From positions 2,976,001 to 3,040,000 of the forward strand of contig NZ_BAABKV010000001.1 of NCBI RefSeq assembly GCF_039544005.1: 64,000 nucleotides of DNA, in the 5' to 3' direction. Below the pieces are notes generated by a model. It searched no databases. It saw only the letters and a list, made by a program, of their open reading frames with translations, and had not been told where the DNA came from. The stretch's first letter is position 1; every line of letters begins with the position of its first letter. The DNA is from Kitasatospora paranensis (GTDB taxonomy: Bacteria > Actinomycetota > Actinomycetes > Streptomycetales > Streptomycetaceae). Shown here in pieces: positions 29,103 through 39,016 of the stretch. Position numbers and translations under genes: made by a program.

Positions 29103-30857
29103 GTGGACGACGAGAGTGTCACGGTGCTGATCAGACTGTTGCGGGCCCACCTCGGGCCCTATCGCCAACCGATCCTCCTGCTGGTCCTCCTCCAGCTCAT
29201 CTCGACGATCGGTGCCCTCTACCTGCCCACGCTGAACGCCGACATCATCGACAACGGCGTGATCAAGGGCGACACCGGCTACATCCTGCAGATCGGCGGC
29301 GCCATGGTCGCCGTCTCGCTGGCCCAGGCCGTGTGCTCGATCGGCGCCGTGTACTACGGCGCCCGAACCGCCATGGCGGTCGGCCGGGACATCCGCGCCA
29401 CCGTCTTCGACCGGGTGCAGAGCTTCTCCGCGCGGGAGCTCGGCCAGTTCGGCGCGCCCTCCCTGATCACCCGCACCACCAACGACGTCCAGCAGGTCCA
29501 GATGCTGGTGCTGATGGCCTTCACGCTCATGGTGGCCGCACCCATCATGTGCGTCGGCGGCATCATCATGGCGCTCAACCAGGACGTCCCGCTCTCCGCC
29601 CTCCTGCTCGCCGTCGTCCCGCTGCTCGGCATCGTCGTGGTGCTGCTCATCCGCCGGCTGCGCCCGCAGTTCCGCGGCATGCAGCAGCGGATCGACGGCG
29701 TCAACCGGATCCTGCGCGAGCAGATCACCGGCATCCGGGTGATCCGCGCCTTCGTCAAGGACGGCCACGAGCAGGACCGCTTCGCCGGGGCCAACGGCGA
29801 GCTCGCCGACGTCTCGCTGCGGGTCGGCCGGCTGATGGCGTTCATGTTCCCCGCCGTCATGTCGGTGGTGAACATCTCCAGCATCGCCGTGCTCTGGTTC
29901 GGCGCCCACCGCATCGACAGCGGCGGGATGCAGATCGGCGCGCTGACGGCCTTCCTCTCCTACCTCATGCAGATCCTCATGAGCGTCATGATGGCCACCT
30001 TCATGTTCATGATGGTGCCGCGCGCCGAGGTCTGCGCCGAGCGCATCCAGGAGGTGCTGGACACCGACTCCAGCATCGTCCCGCCCACCGCGCCCGTCAC
30101 CGAGCTGCAGGGCCACGGCCGCCTGGAGCTGCGCGACGTCGAGTTCCGCTACCCCGGCGCCGAGGTGCCGGTGCTGCGCGGCATCGACATCGTCGCCCGG
30201 CCCGGCGAGACCACCGCCGTCATCGGCTCCACCGGCGCGGGCAAGACCACCCTGCTCAGTCTGGTGCCCCGGCTGATCGACAGCACCGCGGGCCAGGTCC
30301 TGGTCAACGGCGTCGACGTCCGCGACATCGAGGCCGCCGCGCTCTCCGACGTGATCGGGCTCGTCCCCCAGAAGCCGTACCTGTTCTCCGGCACCGTCGC
30401 CAGCAACCTGCGCTACGGCCGGCCGAACGCCACCGACGAGGAGCTCTGGCACGCCCTCGCCACCGCCCAGGCCAAGGAGTTCGTCGAGAAGCTCCCCGAG
30501 GGCCTCGACGCCCCCATCGCCCAGGGCGGCTCCAACGTCTCCGGCGGCCAGCGCCAGCGCCTGGCCATCGCCCGCGCCCTGGTGCGCAAGCCCGAGATCT
30601 ACCTCTTCGACGACTCCTTCTCGGCCCTGGACTACGCGACCGACGCCGCCCTGCGCCGGGCGCTGGCCGCCGAGACCGCCGACGCCACCGTGGTCATCGT
30701 CGCCCAGCGGGTGTCCACCATCCGCGACGCCGACCGGATCATCGTGCTCGACGAAGGCGCCGTCGTCGGCAGCGGCACCCACCAGGAACTCATGGCCGAC
30801 AACCCGACCTACCGGGAGATCGTCCTCTCCCAGCTCACCGAACAGGAGGCGGCGTGA
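29103..30857 (+). CDS. ABC exporter subunit with degenerate ATP site
   Basis: A 584-residue half-transporter with six membrane helices (residues 1-310) and an ATPase domain. Walker A is GSTGAGKTT and the signature NVSGGQRQR. The Walker B region reads [12 protein letters not shown], where Asp replaces the catalytic Glu, and the switch reads VAQRVST, where Gln replaces His. This is the non-catalytic half of a heterodimeric exporter of the TM287/288 type. The next gene encodes the canonical half and overlaps the stop codon by 4 bp (GTGA). GTG 29103 is used; GTG 29124 (LIRLLRAHL) has a slightly better upstream GAGAG and is an alternative start. Confidence 0.93.
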   Translation: MDDESVTVLIRLLRAHLGPYRQPILLLVLLQLISTIGALYLPTLNADIIDNGVIKGDTGYILQIGGAMVAVSLAQAVCSIGAVYYGARTAMAVGRDIRATVFDRVQSFSARELGQFGAPSLITRTTNDVQQVQMLVLMAFTLMVAAPIMCVGGIIMALNQDVPLSALLLAVVPLLGIVVVLLIRRLRPQFRGMQQRIDGVNRILREQITGIRVIRAFVKDGHEQDRFAGANGELADVSLRVGRLMAFMFPAVMSVVNISSIAVLWFGAHRIDSGGMQIGALTAFLSYLMQILMSVMMATFMFMMVPRAEVCAERIQEVLDTDSSIVPPTAPVTELQGHGRLELRDVEFRYPGAEVPVLRGIDIVARPGETTAVIGSTGAGKTTLLSLVPRLIDSTAGQVLVNGVDVRDIEAAALSDVIGLVPQKPYLFSGTVASNLRYGRPNATDEELWHALATAQAKEFVEKLPEGLDAPIAQGGSNVSGGQRQRLAIARALVRKPEIYLFDDSFSALDYATDAALRRALAAETADATVVIVAQRVSTIRDADRIIVLDEGAVVGSGTHQELMADNPTYREIVLSQLTEQEAA

Positions 30858-32835
30858 CCACCCCCGGCAAGCCGGCCAAGGCCAGCGCCTCCCAGGAGGC
30901 CGCCGCCCGCCGCGGCCCGGCCGGCCCCGGCCGGTTCATGGGCGGCCAGGGCGCCGAGAAGTCCATGGACTTCAAGGGCTCCGGCAAGCGGCTGCTCTCC
31001 CTGATGCGGCCGCAGCGCAAGCTGCTGGCCGGCGTCCTGGCCCTCGGTACGCTCAGCATCGGCTGTGCCGTCACCGGCCCCAAGATCCTCGGCAACGCGA
31101 CCGACCTGATCGTCGCCGGAGTGATGGGCAAGCAGTTCCCGCACGCCGCCACCAAGGCCCAGGCCGTCGAGCAGGCACGGCAGGCCGGCGGTTCGAAGCT
31201 GGCGGACCTCGTCTCCGCCACCGACTTCACCCCCGGCCAGGGGATGGACTTCGACGCCATCGGCACCGTGCTGCTCTGGGTGCTGGCGATCTACGTCGCG
31301 TCCGCGGTGTTCGGCATCATCCAGGGCCGGCTGGCCACCACCGCCATCCAGCGCACCGTCTACCGGCTGCGCCAGGACGTCGAGTCCAAGATCGCCCGGC
31401 TGCCGCTCAGCTACTTCGACAAGCAGCCGCGCGGCGAGGTGCTCAGCCGGGTCACCAACGACATCGACAACATCGGCCAGTCCATGCAGCAGACCATGGG
31501 CCAGGTGGTGAACTCCTGCTCACTATCGTCGGCGTGCTGGCCATGATGTTCTGGATCTCGCCGCTGCTGGCCGTCATCGCGCTCATCTCGGTGCCGCTCT
31601 CGGTCGTCGTCGCGACCAAGGTCGGCAAGCGGGCCCAGCCGCAGTTCGTCGCCCAGTGGCGGACGACCGGCGCGCTCAACGCCCACATCGAGGAGATGTA
31701 CACCGGCCACGCCCTGGTGAAGGTCTTCGGCCGCCAGCAGGAGGCCGCGGAGATCTTCCGCAAGGAGAACGAGGCGCTCGCCGCGTCCAGCTTCCGCGCC
31801 CAGTTCATCTCGGGCATCATCCAGCCCGCGATGATGCTGATCGGCAACCTGAACTACGTGCTGGTCGCCGTCGTCGGCGGCCTGCGGGTGGCCAGCGGTG
31901 CGCTGTCCATCGGTGACGTCCAGGCGTTCATCCAGTACTCCCGGCAGTTCAGCCAGCCGCTCACCCAGGTCGCCTCGATGGCGAACCTGGTGCAGTCCGG
32001 CGTCGCCTCCGCCGAGCGGGTCTTCGAGCTCCTGGACGCCCCCGAGCAGAGCGCCGAACCGGCCATGCCGGAGCGCCCCGCGGAGATCGCCGGCCGGGTC
32101 TCGTTCGAGGACGTCGCCTTCCGGTACGAACTGGAGAAGCCGCTCATCGAGGGCCTCTCGCTCAAGGTCGAACCGGGCCAGACGGTCGCCATCGTCGGCC
32201 CGACCGGCGCCGGCAAGACCACCCTGGTCAACCTGCTGATGCGGTTCTACGAGGTCAGCGGCGGCCGGATCAACCTCGACGGGGTCGACATCGCCGCCAT
32301 GTCCCGCGAGGAGCTGCGGGCCAACATCGGCATGGTGCTCCAGGACACCTGGCTGTTCGGCGGCACCATCGCCGACAACATCGCGTACGGCGCCGACGGC
32401 GCCACCCGCGAGCAGGTGGTCGAGGCCGCCAAGGCCGCGCACGTCGACCGGTTCGTCCGTACCCTGCCCGACGGCTACGACACCGTCATCGACGACGAGG
32501 GCACCGGTGTCAGCGCCGGCGAGAAGCAGCTGATCACCATCGCCCGGGCCTTCCTCGCCCAGCCGTCGATCCTCGTCCTCGACGAGGCGACGAGCTCGGT
32601 CGACACCCGCACCGAGGTGCTGATCCAGCGCGCGATGGCCCGGCTGCGGACCGGCCGGACCAGCTTCGTCATCGCCCACCGCCTCTCCACCATCCGGGAC
32701 GCCGACCTGATCCTGGTGATGGAGAACGGCGCGATCGTCGAGCAGGGCTCGCACGACGACCTGATCACCGCCGAGGGCGCCTACCACCGCCTCTACCAGG
32801 CGCAGTTCGCCCAGGCGGTCGCCGAGGTCGACTGA
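30854..32835 (+). CDS. ABC exporter subunit, catalytic half (one-base frameshift in the read)
   Basis: About 660 residues. A long N-terminal extension rich in Ala/Gly/Pro precedes the transmembrane domain, which also has an unusual insert with [13 protein letters not shown]. The frame breaks at CC 31515-31516 (NSC instead of [10 protein letters not shown]) and is restored by one C. The ATPase domain is canonical at Walker A (GPTGAGKTT), Walker B plus Glu ([12 protein letters not shown]) and switch His (IAHRLSTI), but the signature is the variant VSAGEKQ. In the heterodimer that variant pairs with the degenerate site of the other subunit. Substrate unknown. AGGAGG precedes the GTG start. Confidence 0.92.
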
Positions 32836-32866
32836 CCCCGGCCGGCCGTCACCGGCCCACCGCCCC

Positions 32867-32899
32867 GAGGGGAGGTCCCGCAGCAACGGGCCTCCCCTC
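32867..32899 (+). terminator. Hairpin after the ABC exporter genes
   Basis: GAGGGGAGG-T-CCCG paired with CGGG-CCTCCCCTC around a CAGCAA loop; a 13-bp stem with one bulged T, 32 bp beyond the stop codon. Confidence 0.8.
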
Positions 32900-32940
32900 C
32901 GGTCTGTCCGGACGACGGCGCCGGTGCGAGACTCGCCCTC

Positions 32941-33474
32941 ATGGTCCCGTCCGACACACCGTCCGCCGACACACCGTCCACCGACGATCCGTCCGCCGAC
33001 GATTCGTACGAATGCCGCTACGGCTGGACCCGCGGCGCGGCGGGTACGGCGGCCGGCGCCGGGCTGTTCGGCGCCGCCGCGCTGGGAAAGCTCCTCCTGG
33101 ATGCCCCCGACACGCTGACGGCGGTCTGCTACGCCGTGGCGGCCATCGGCTCCGGGCTGAGCGCCGCCCTGCTTGCGGGCATCGCCACCGCGCATCGGGT
33201 CGCCCTGCGGATCGGCCCCGACGGCATCCTGCTGGGCACTCCCGTCCGGTACCTCGGGCGCCCCGTCCACGTGCCCTGGGCCGAGGTGGCCGCGGTCGAG
33301 ATCCGGGACACGGCCGCACCGGCCGTCCGGATCCGCCGGCGCGCCGCGCCGACCGTGCAGCGGACCCTCGGCGCCGCCTTCACCGTGGACGGGGACCGGC
33401 TGCGCGAGGCCCTGCAGCACCACGCACCGGAGGTGCTGCCGATCGTCACCGGGCAGGCGTCCCGGCGCTCCTGA
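32941..33474 (+). CDS. Two-helix membrane protein with Thr/Ser/Asp-rich repeat head, function unknown
   Basis: A 177-residue protein. Residues 1-22 are degenerate repeats of a Pro-Ser-Ala/Thr-Asp-Asp unit (DNA unit of about 15 bp at 32950-33006). Two hydrophobic segments follow (GAAGTAAGAGLFGAAALG and AVCYAVAAIGSGLSAALLAG), then a soluble domain (VALRIGPDGILLGTPVRYLG, VPWAEVAAVEIRD) that resembles the PH-like domains found in actinobacterial membrane proteins. It is followed closely by the ECF sigma gene. No family firmly recognised. Confidence 0.7.
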   Translation: MVPSDTPSADTPSTDDPSADDSYECRYGWTRGAAGTAAGAGLFGAAALGKLLLDAPDTLTAVCYAVAAIGSGLSAALLAGIATAHRVALRIGPDGILLGTPVRYLGRPVHVPWAEVAAVEIRDTAAPAVRIRRRAAPTVQRTLGAAFTVDGDRLREALQHHAPEVLPIVTGQASRRS

Positions 33475-33502
33475 CCGCACGTCCGCGCGCTACTGTGAAA
33501 CG

Positions 33503-34396
33503 GTGACCGAGACCGACACCGCCGCCCTGGACGCCTTCGAGTCCCAGCGCCGCTACCTCGGCGCGGTGGCCTACCGGCTGCTCGGCTCGCTCACCGATGC
33601 GCAGGACGTGCTCCAGGAGGCCTGGCTGCGCTGGCAGGCCGTCGACCACGGCACGGTCGACGACCCCCGGGCGTACCTCACCACGGTCGTCACCCGGCTC
33701 TGCTACGACCAGCTCGGCTCCGCCCGGGTCCGCCGCGAGGCGTACTACGGCGAGTGGCTGCCCGAACCGCTGGTCTCCGCCGAGGACTCCCCCGCCGAAC
33801 GCGCCGAACAGGGCGAGTCGGTCTCGCTCGCGGTGCTGGCCCTGATGGAGCACCTCACCCCCGCCGAACGCGCCGCCTTCGTCCTGCACGACGTCTTCGC
33901 CGTCGGCTTCGAGGAGATCGCCACCACCCTGGAGCGGACCCCCGAGGCGGCCCGGCAGCTGGCCTCCCGCGCCCGCCGGCGGGTTCGGGGCGGGGCCGCC
34001 CGCCGGGGCACCGTCGACCCGGTCGAGCACCGGCAGGCCGTCAGCGCCTTCGCCGCCGCCAGCGCCAACGGCGACATCCAGGGCCTGCTGGCGGTGCTCG
34101 ACCCGGACGTGGTCTGGCACTCGGACGGCGGGGGCGTGGTCAGCGCCGGTGTCCGGCCGATCCTCGGCGCCGACCGGGTCTCCCGGCTGGTCGCCGGGCT
34201 GGTCGCCAAGTGGTGGACCCCGGGTGCCTCGGCCGTCGAGGCGACGGTCAACGGCGAGCCCGGGCTGGTGTTCCACGCCGCCGACGGGCAGGTCGGCGGC
34301 GTGATGGCGTTCACCGTCGCCGACGGCCTGATCACCGAGGCGTACATCGTGGTCAACCCGCAGAAGCTCACCCACGTGGCGCCGCCGGCCCTGTGA
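33503..34396 (+). CDS. sigJ: ECF41-type RNA polymerase sigma factor
   Basis: A 297-residue sigma factor. Region 2 is at residues 12-75 (YRLLGSLTDAQDVLQEAWLRW) and region 4 at about 110-160 (LTPAERAAFVLHDVFAVGFEEIA). The C-terminal SnoaL-like extension (about 175-290) marks the ECF41 group. Its two signature motifs are present as DGGG (in WHSDGGGVVSAG) and NPQKL (usually NPDKL). In this group the extension replaces an anti-sigma factor. GTG 33503 is the start. The FAD oxidoreductase gene downstream and a matching promoter between the genes fit the known ECF41 arrangement. Confidence 0.9.
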   Translation: MTETDTAALDAFESQRRYLGAVAYRLLGSLTDAQDVLQEAWLRWQAVDHGTVDDPRAYLTTVVTRLCYDQLGSARVRREAYYGEWLPEPLVSAEDSPAERAEQGESVSLAVLALMEHLTPAERAAFVLHDVFAVGFEEIATTLERTPEAARQLASRARRRVRGGAARRGTVDPVEHRQAVSAFAAASANGDIQGLLAVLDPDVVWHSDGGGVVSAGVRPILGADRVSRLVAGLVAKWWTPGASAVEATVNGEPGLVFHAADGQVGGVMAFTVADGLITEAYIVVNPQKLTHVAPPAL

Positions 34397-34406
34397 CCGG
34401 GGTCAC

Positions 34407-34433
34407 GGTCACACTCCGGCGGGGTGTCCCGTC
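34407..34433 (+). promoter_or_regulatory. ECF41-type promoter candidate
   Basis: GGTCACA at 34407-34413, 16-base spacer, CGTC at 34430-34433, against the ECF41 consensus TGTCACA-N16-CGTC. It stands in the 83-bp gap between the sigma gene and the oxidoreductase gene, with room for a start of transcription near 34440. Confidence 0.65.
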
Positions 34434-34479
34434 CCCCTTCCGAACAGCGTGCAGCACCGCATCGGAGGAGTGACCGGAG

Positions 34480-35565
34480 ATGACCGCGCAGCAGCACACC
34501 GAGCAGAGGCACATCGTCGTCCTGGGGGCCGGGTACGCCGGGCTGTCCGCCGCCACCGGGATCGGCCGGCGCCACCGGGTGACCCTGATCGCCCCCGAGA
34601 CGCACTTCCTGCACCGCGTCCGGCAGCACGAGACCGCGGCCGGTCGGCCCGGACGCCGGCCCGCCATCGACCACGTCCTGCGCGGTCGCCGGGTGACCCA
34701 CCACCAGGCCCGGGCCACCGCACTGGACCTGAACGCGCGCAAGGTCGTCCTGGACAGCGGCGAGGTCGTCGCGTACGACACCCTGGTGTACGCGCTGGGG
34801 AGCCGCACCGCCTTCCACGGCGTGCCAGGCGCCGCCGAGCACGGCTACCCCGCCGAGCGCGCCGCCGAGCTGCGGCAGCGGATCGCCGGAGCGGCCGCGC
34901 CGGGCACGATCGCCGTCGTCGGCGGCGGGGCCACCGGCATCGAGATGGCCGCGGAACTCGCCGAGGCCCACCCCGCGTGGCAGGTCGAGCTCGTCACCGC
35001 CGGCCGGGTCGGCGGCTGGTTCTCCGACCGCGGCCGGGCCCACGTGCTGGCCGCCCTCGACCGGCTCGGGGTGCACCTGCGGGAGCACACGGACGTCACC
35101 GGCGTCGAGCCGGACGGGCTGCTGACCGCGGACGGGCGCGTCCCGGCGGACCTGGTGGTGTGGGCCGCGTCGATGGAGCCGTACCCGCTGGCCGCCGAAG
35201 CAGGACTGGCGGTCGACCCGGACGGCCGGGCCCTGGTCGACGACCGGCTGCGCTCGACCTCGCATCCCGAGGTCCACGTGATCGGCGACGCGGCCGCCGT
35301 CGACGTCCCCGGCGTCGGCCGGCTGCGGATGGCGTGCGCGACCGCCCTGCCGATGGGCCGCTACACGGGCCGGCTGCTCTCCGGGCGGACGGCGGAGCCC
35401 TTCGCCTACCGGTACGTCGCGCAGTGCCTGAGCCTGGGCCGCAAGGACGGGCTGCTGCAACTGATCCACGGTGACGACTCGATGCGGACGGCGGCGCTGA
35501 CCGGGTTCGGCGGGCGGCTCGCCAAGGCGGCGATCGTCAACGGCGTGGTGATGTCGCTGCGCTGA
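34480..35565 (+). CDS. FAD-dependent oxidoreductase, ECF41 partner
   Basis: A 361-residue pyridine-nucleotide-disulfide/NDH-2-like oxidoreductase. The FAD Rossmann motif VVLGAGYAGLSAATG is at residues 13-27, a second NAD(P)H Rossmann motif is VVGGGATGIEMAAELAEA, and the FAD-ribityl Asp is in HVIGDAAAVDVPG. There are no redox-active cysteines, so it is closer to NADH dehydrogenases than to disulfide reductases. ECF41 sigma genes typically stand next to one target of the COE class (carboxymuconolactone decarboxylase, oxidoreductase or epimerase), and this gene fills that place. Electron acceptor unknown. Confidence 0.9.
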   Translation: MTAQQHTEQRHIVVLGAGYAGLSAATGIGRRHRVTLIAPETHFLHRVRQHETAAGRPGRRPAIDHVLRGRRVTHHQARATALDLNARKVVLDSGEVVAYDTLVYALGSRTAFHGVPGAAEHGYPAERAAELRQRIAGAAAPGTIAVVGGGATGIEMAAELAEAHPAWQVELVTAGRVGGWFSDRGRAHVLAALDRLGVHLREHTDVTGVEPDGLLTADGRVPADLVVWAASMEPYPLAAEAGLAVDPDGRALVDDRLRSTSHPEVHVIGDAAAVDVPGVGRLRMACATALPMGRYTGRLLSGRTAEPFAYRYVAQCLSLGRKDGLLQLIHGDDSMRTAALTGFGGRLAKAAIVNGVVMSLR

Positions 35566-35671
35566 CGCCGCCGGGCCCACGGCCGGCGGCAGCGGGCCCC
35601 GGCCGGCGGGTGCGGGCGCGGGCCCCGGACAACGGGGGGTGGGCCCCGGTTCGCGGCCGGGGCGGACGACG

Positions 35672-35709
35672 GAGGGCCGCCGCCCCGGGTGTCCGGTGCG
35701 GCGGCCCTC
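35672..35709 (-). terminator. Hairpin after lepA
   Basis: GAGGGCCGCCGC and its complement (12 bp) with a 14-base loop, 25 bp beyond the lepA stop codon; it may also serve the converging oxidoreductase gene. Confidence 0.78.
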
Positions 35710-35733
35710 GGCGAGGCGCCCGTACGGCTAGGG

Positions 35734-37602
35734 CTACTTCTTCTCCTTCGGCGCCTCGGCGTCGGTGGAGAGCGCGGCGATGAAGGCCTCCTGCGGGACC
35801 TCGACCCGGCCGACCATCTTCATCCGCTTCTTGCCTTCCTTCTGCTTCTCCAGCAGCTTCCGCTTGCGGGAGATGTCACCGCCGTAGCACTTGGCGAGGA
35901 CGTCCTTGCGGATGGCGCGGACGGTCTCACGGGCGATGACGCGCGAGCCGATGGCCGCCTGGATCGGCACCTCGAACTGCTGGCGCGGGATCAGCTTCTG
36001 CAGCTTGCCGGCCATCATCACGCCGTAGTTGTAGGCCTTGTCCTTGTGCACGATCGCGGAGAACGCGTCCACCGCGTCGCCGTGCAGCAGGATGTCGACC
36101 TTGACGAGGTCGGCCGTCTGCTCGCCGATCGGCTCGTAGTCGAAGGAGCCGTAGCCGCGGGTCTTGGACTTCAGGTGGTCGAAGAAGTCGAAGACGATCT
36201 CCGCGAGCGGCAGCGTGTAGCGCAGCTCCACGCGGTCCTCGGAGAGGTAGTCCATGCCCTGGAGGTTGCCGCGCCGGGCCTGGCAGAGCTCCATGATCGC
36301 GCCGACGAACTCGTTCGGCGCCAGGATGGTGCCCTTCACCACGGGCTCGTGGACCTCGGCGATCTTGCCGGTCGGGAACTCGCTCGGGTTGGTGACGGTG
36401 TGCTCGGTACCGTCCTCCATCACCACCCGGTAGATCACGTTCGGGGCGGTGGAGATCAGGTCGAGGTTGAACTCGCGCTCCAGCCGCTCCCGGATGATCT
36501 CCAGGTGGAGCAGCCCGAGGAAGCCGCAGCGGTAGCCGAAGCCGAGCGCGACCGAGGTCTCCGGCTCGTACACCAGGGCGGCGTCGTTGAGGCGCAGCTT
36601 GTCCAGGGCGTCGCGCAGCAGCGGGTAGTCCGAGCCGTCCAGCGGGTACAGGCCGGAGAACACCATCGGACGCGGGTCCTTGTAGCCGCCCAGCGCCTCG
36701 GTCGCACCCTTGTGCATCGAGGTGATGGTGTCACCGACCTTGGACTGCCGGACGTCCTTCACGCCGGTGATGATGTAGCCCACCTCGCCGACGCCCAGGC
36801 CGTCGGCGACCTTCGGCTCCGGCGAGATGACACCGATCTCCAGCAGCTCGTGGGTGGCGCCGGTCGACATCATCGCGATCCGCTCGCGCTTGGTGAGCTG
36901 GCCGTCGACGACACGGACGTAGGTGACGACGCCGCGGTAGGAGTCGTACACCGAGTCGAAGATCATCGCGCGGGCGGGGGCGTCCTTGACGCCGACCGGC
37001 GCCGGGATCCGCTCGACCACGTGGTCGAGCAGCTCCGGCACGCCGAGGCCGCTCTTGGCGCTGACCTTGAGCACGTCCTCCGGGTCGCAGCCGATGATGT
37101 GCGCGAGCTCGGCGGCGTACTTCTCCGGCTGGGCGGCCGGCAGGTCGATCTTGTTGAGGACCGGGATGATCGTGAGGTCGTTCTCCAGCGCCAGGTAGAG
37201 GTTGGCGAGGGTCTGCGCCTCGATGCCCTGCGCGGCGTCGACCACGAGGATCGTGCCCTCGCACGCGGCGAGCGAGCGGGACACCTCATAGGTGAAGTCG
37301 ACGTGGCCCGGGGTGTCGATCATGTTGAGGATGTGGGTGGTGCCGGCGCCCGCACCGGTCGTCGGCGCCCACGGGAGGCGCACGGCCTGCGACTTGATGG
37401 TGATGCCGCGCTCGCGCTCGATGTCCATGCGGTCGAGGTACTGGGCGCGCATCTGCCGGGGGTCGACGACGCCCGTGATCTGCAGCATCCGGTCGGCGAG
37501 CGTCGACTTGCCGTGGTCGATGTGGGCGATGATGCAGAAGTTGCGGATCACCGCCGGGTCGGTCCGGCTGGGCTCTGGCACATTGCTGGGGGTCGCGGGC
37601 AC
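35734..37602 (-). CDS. lepA: Elongation factor 4 (LepA)
   Basis: Translation GTPase of 622 residues that acts on stalled or stressed ribosomes. G1 is AHIDHGKST, followed by RERGITIK (switch I), DTPGHVDF (G3), NKIDLP (G4) and SAKSG (G5). The C-terminal LepA-specific domain ends in [19 protein letters not shown]. The GTG at 37602 ([17 protein letters not shown]) gives the usual Streptomyces N-terminus; an ATG at 37650 would add 16 residues. The gene diverges from the monooxygenase-fold gene. Confidence 0.96.
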   Translation of the reverse strand: MPATPSNVPEPSRTDPAVIRNFCIIAHIDHGKSTLADRMLQITGVVDPRQMRAQYLDRMDIERERGITIKSQAVRLPWAPTTGAGAGTTHILNMIDTPGHVDFTYEVSRSLAACEGTILVVDAAQGIEAQTLANLYLALENDLTIIPVLNKIDLPAAQPEKYAAELAHIIGCDPEDVLKVSAKSGLGVPELLDHVVERIPAPVGVKDAPARAMIFDSVYDSYRGVVTYVRVVDGQLTKRERIAMMSTGATHELLEIGVISPEPKVADGLGVGEVGYIITGVKDVRQSKVGDTITSMHKGATEALGGYKDPRPMVFSGLYPLDGSDYPLLRDALDKLRLNDAALVYEPETSVALGFGYRCGFLGLLHLEIIRERLEREFNLDLISTAPNVIYRVVMEDGTEHTVTNPSEFPTGKIAEVHEPVVKGTILAPNEFVGAIMELCQARRGNLQGMDYLSEDRVELRYTLPLAEIVFDFFDHLKSKTRGYGSFDYEPIGEQTADLVKVDILLHGDAVDAFSAIVHKDKAYNYGVMMAGKLQKLIPRQQFEVPIQAAIGSRVIARETVRAIRKDVLAKCYGGDISRKRKLLEKQKEGKKRMKMVGRVEVPQEAFIAALSTDAEAPKEKK

Positions 37603-37782
37603 CTTGGTCCGATTCTCCGTGTGGTCCGGGGGCCGGGGTGTCCGGGTCATCGCTGACCGGCTTCCCGGGGACCGGACGGTCTCGTCCGATCGATATGGCT
37701 CACCCCATCCTCCCACGAGCGCGGGGCGCCCTGCCGGGCAGCTCTTCCGGCCGGCGCCCGGGGCCGGGCAGGATACGGTCGC

Positions 37783-38108
37783 ATGATCCTTGAGAGCGCA
37801 CTGCTGGACGTCCGCCCCGGCCAGGAGGAGGCCTTCCTCGCCGCCTTCGGCACGGCCCGGGAGCTGATCGCCGTCCAGCGCGGGTTCCGCGGCCTGGAGC
37901 TGCGGCGATGCCTGGACGAGGGGCTCGGCTCGCGGTTCCTGCTGCAGGTGGAGTGGGAGACGCTCGCCGACCACACCGAGGGCTTCCGCCGCTCCCCGAG
38001 TACCTGCGGTGGCGGGAGCTCCTGCACCACTTCTACGACCCGTTCCCGGCCGTCGAGCACTACGGCGAGCCGGTGCTCACCGCTCCCCCGGCGGCCGCAG
38101 AGGGGTGA
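37783..38108 (+). CDS. Antibiotic biosynthesis monooxygenase-fold protein (one-base frameshift in the read)
   Basis: A small ferredoxin-like (ABM) protein of about 108 residues: [21 protein letters not shown], then [12 protein letters not shown], then [20 protein letters not shown]. The frame breaks at CCCC 37994-37997; one more C gives [17 protein letters not shown] and ends at PPAAAEG. ABM-domain proteins range from quinol monooxygenases to haem-degrading enzymes; the substrate here is unknown. It is divergent from lepA. Confidence 0.85.
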
Positions 38109-38344
38109 GGAGCGGGCGGGTGGGCGGAGCCGGCGGGTGGCGCGGGTGGGCGGAGCCGGTGGGCGGCGCGGCCTCGCGTACTCCGGATCGCGTGCGCCGG
38201 TTTGGGTGCGGGATGGCGGCCCTGGTAGCGTGGGGCGCTGCAACTGGCTTCGGCATGCCCTCTCAGCACGCCCGGAACCACCGCGCCGCCTCCGGCGGTG
38301 CGACGCAATCCATCAGCACCGATGACACAGACTGAGGCTCCTTC

Positions 38345-38605
38345 GTGGCGAACATCAAGTCCCAGATCAAGCGCAACAAGACCAACGAGAAGGCGCGCCT
38401 GCGCAACAAGGCCGTCAAGTCCTCGCTGAAGACCGCCATCCGCAAGGCCCGCGAGGCCGCTGCCGCCGGCGAGACCGAGAAGGCCACCGCGCTGGCCCGC
38501 ACGGCCGCCAAGGCCCTCGACAAGGCCGCCAGCAAGGGCGTCATCCACAAGAACCAGGCTGCGAACAAGAAGTCGGCGATCACCAAGCTCGTCAACGCCG
38601 CCTGA
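38345..38605 (+). CDS. rpsT: 30S ribosomal protein S20
   Basis: An 86-residue basic helical protein that binds 16S rRNA ([22 protein letters not shown] at the start and [18 protein letters not shown] at the end). It uses a GTG start at 38345 and has the Ala/Lys-rich composition typical of S20. A short inverted repeat (GTCACTG/CAGTGAC, 38619-38636) just after the stop may be its terminator. Identification is certain. Confidence 0.98.
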   Translation: MANIKSQIKRNKTNEKARLRNKAVKSSLKTAIRKAREAAAAGETEKATALARTAAKALDKAASKGVIHKNQAANKKSAITKLVNAA

Positions 38606-39016
38606 CGCACTCCTGTGGGTCACTGCACGCAGTGACACTCCCGGGCCCCGCCCGGACCGGACGGCGCGACCGCGGCCCTCTACCCGCCCGCACCGACCAC
38701 CTCCTCGGACCAGCACCGGCCCTCTACCCGGAGCCCGAGGCGCACGACTCCGTACCGCACGCGGCCTGCGTTCGCCACGCGGGTGCGGTACCTCTGAACC
38801 ATCGCGAACCGTCTGGTGACAGCCGGCTCGCCCGCTGCCCGTCCGGTCTCCACCGGGCGGGCAGTCGGCGTTTGCGGCCGTGGGCACTTGCGGCGGCGGG
38901 CGCTGCGCGGGGTCACCCGGACGCGCGGGGTGGACGAACGGTGACCCTCTGCATTCGCCTGTTCACCGGTATGGTTCGGTGCGACCACACCGCCGGACGG
39001 CCGACCGGGAGCCCCC
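38606..39016. other. 411-bp intergenic stretch, no gene seen
   Basis: Between rpsT and the membrane-anchored protein. It holds the 7-bp inverted repeat GTCACTG-CACG-CAGTGAC (38619-38636) and a direct repeat of GGCCCTCTACCCG (near 38674 and 38720). Open frames here have no credible start, ribosome site or family resemblance. The right part presumably carries the promoter for the next gene. Confidence 0.5.

Noticed and set aside
38606..39016. Small proteins in the spacer after rpsT
   Set aside because: Open frames lack a ribosome site and have low-complexity products.
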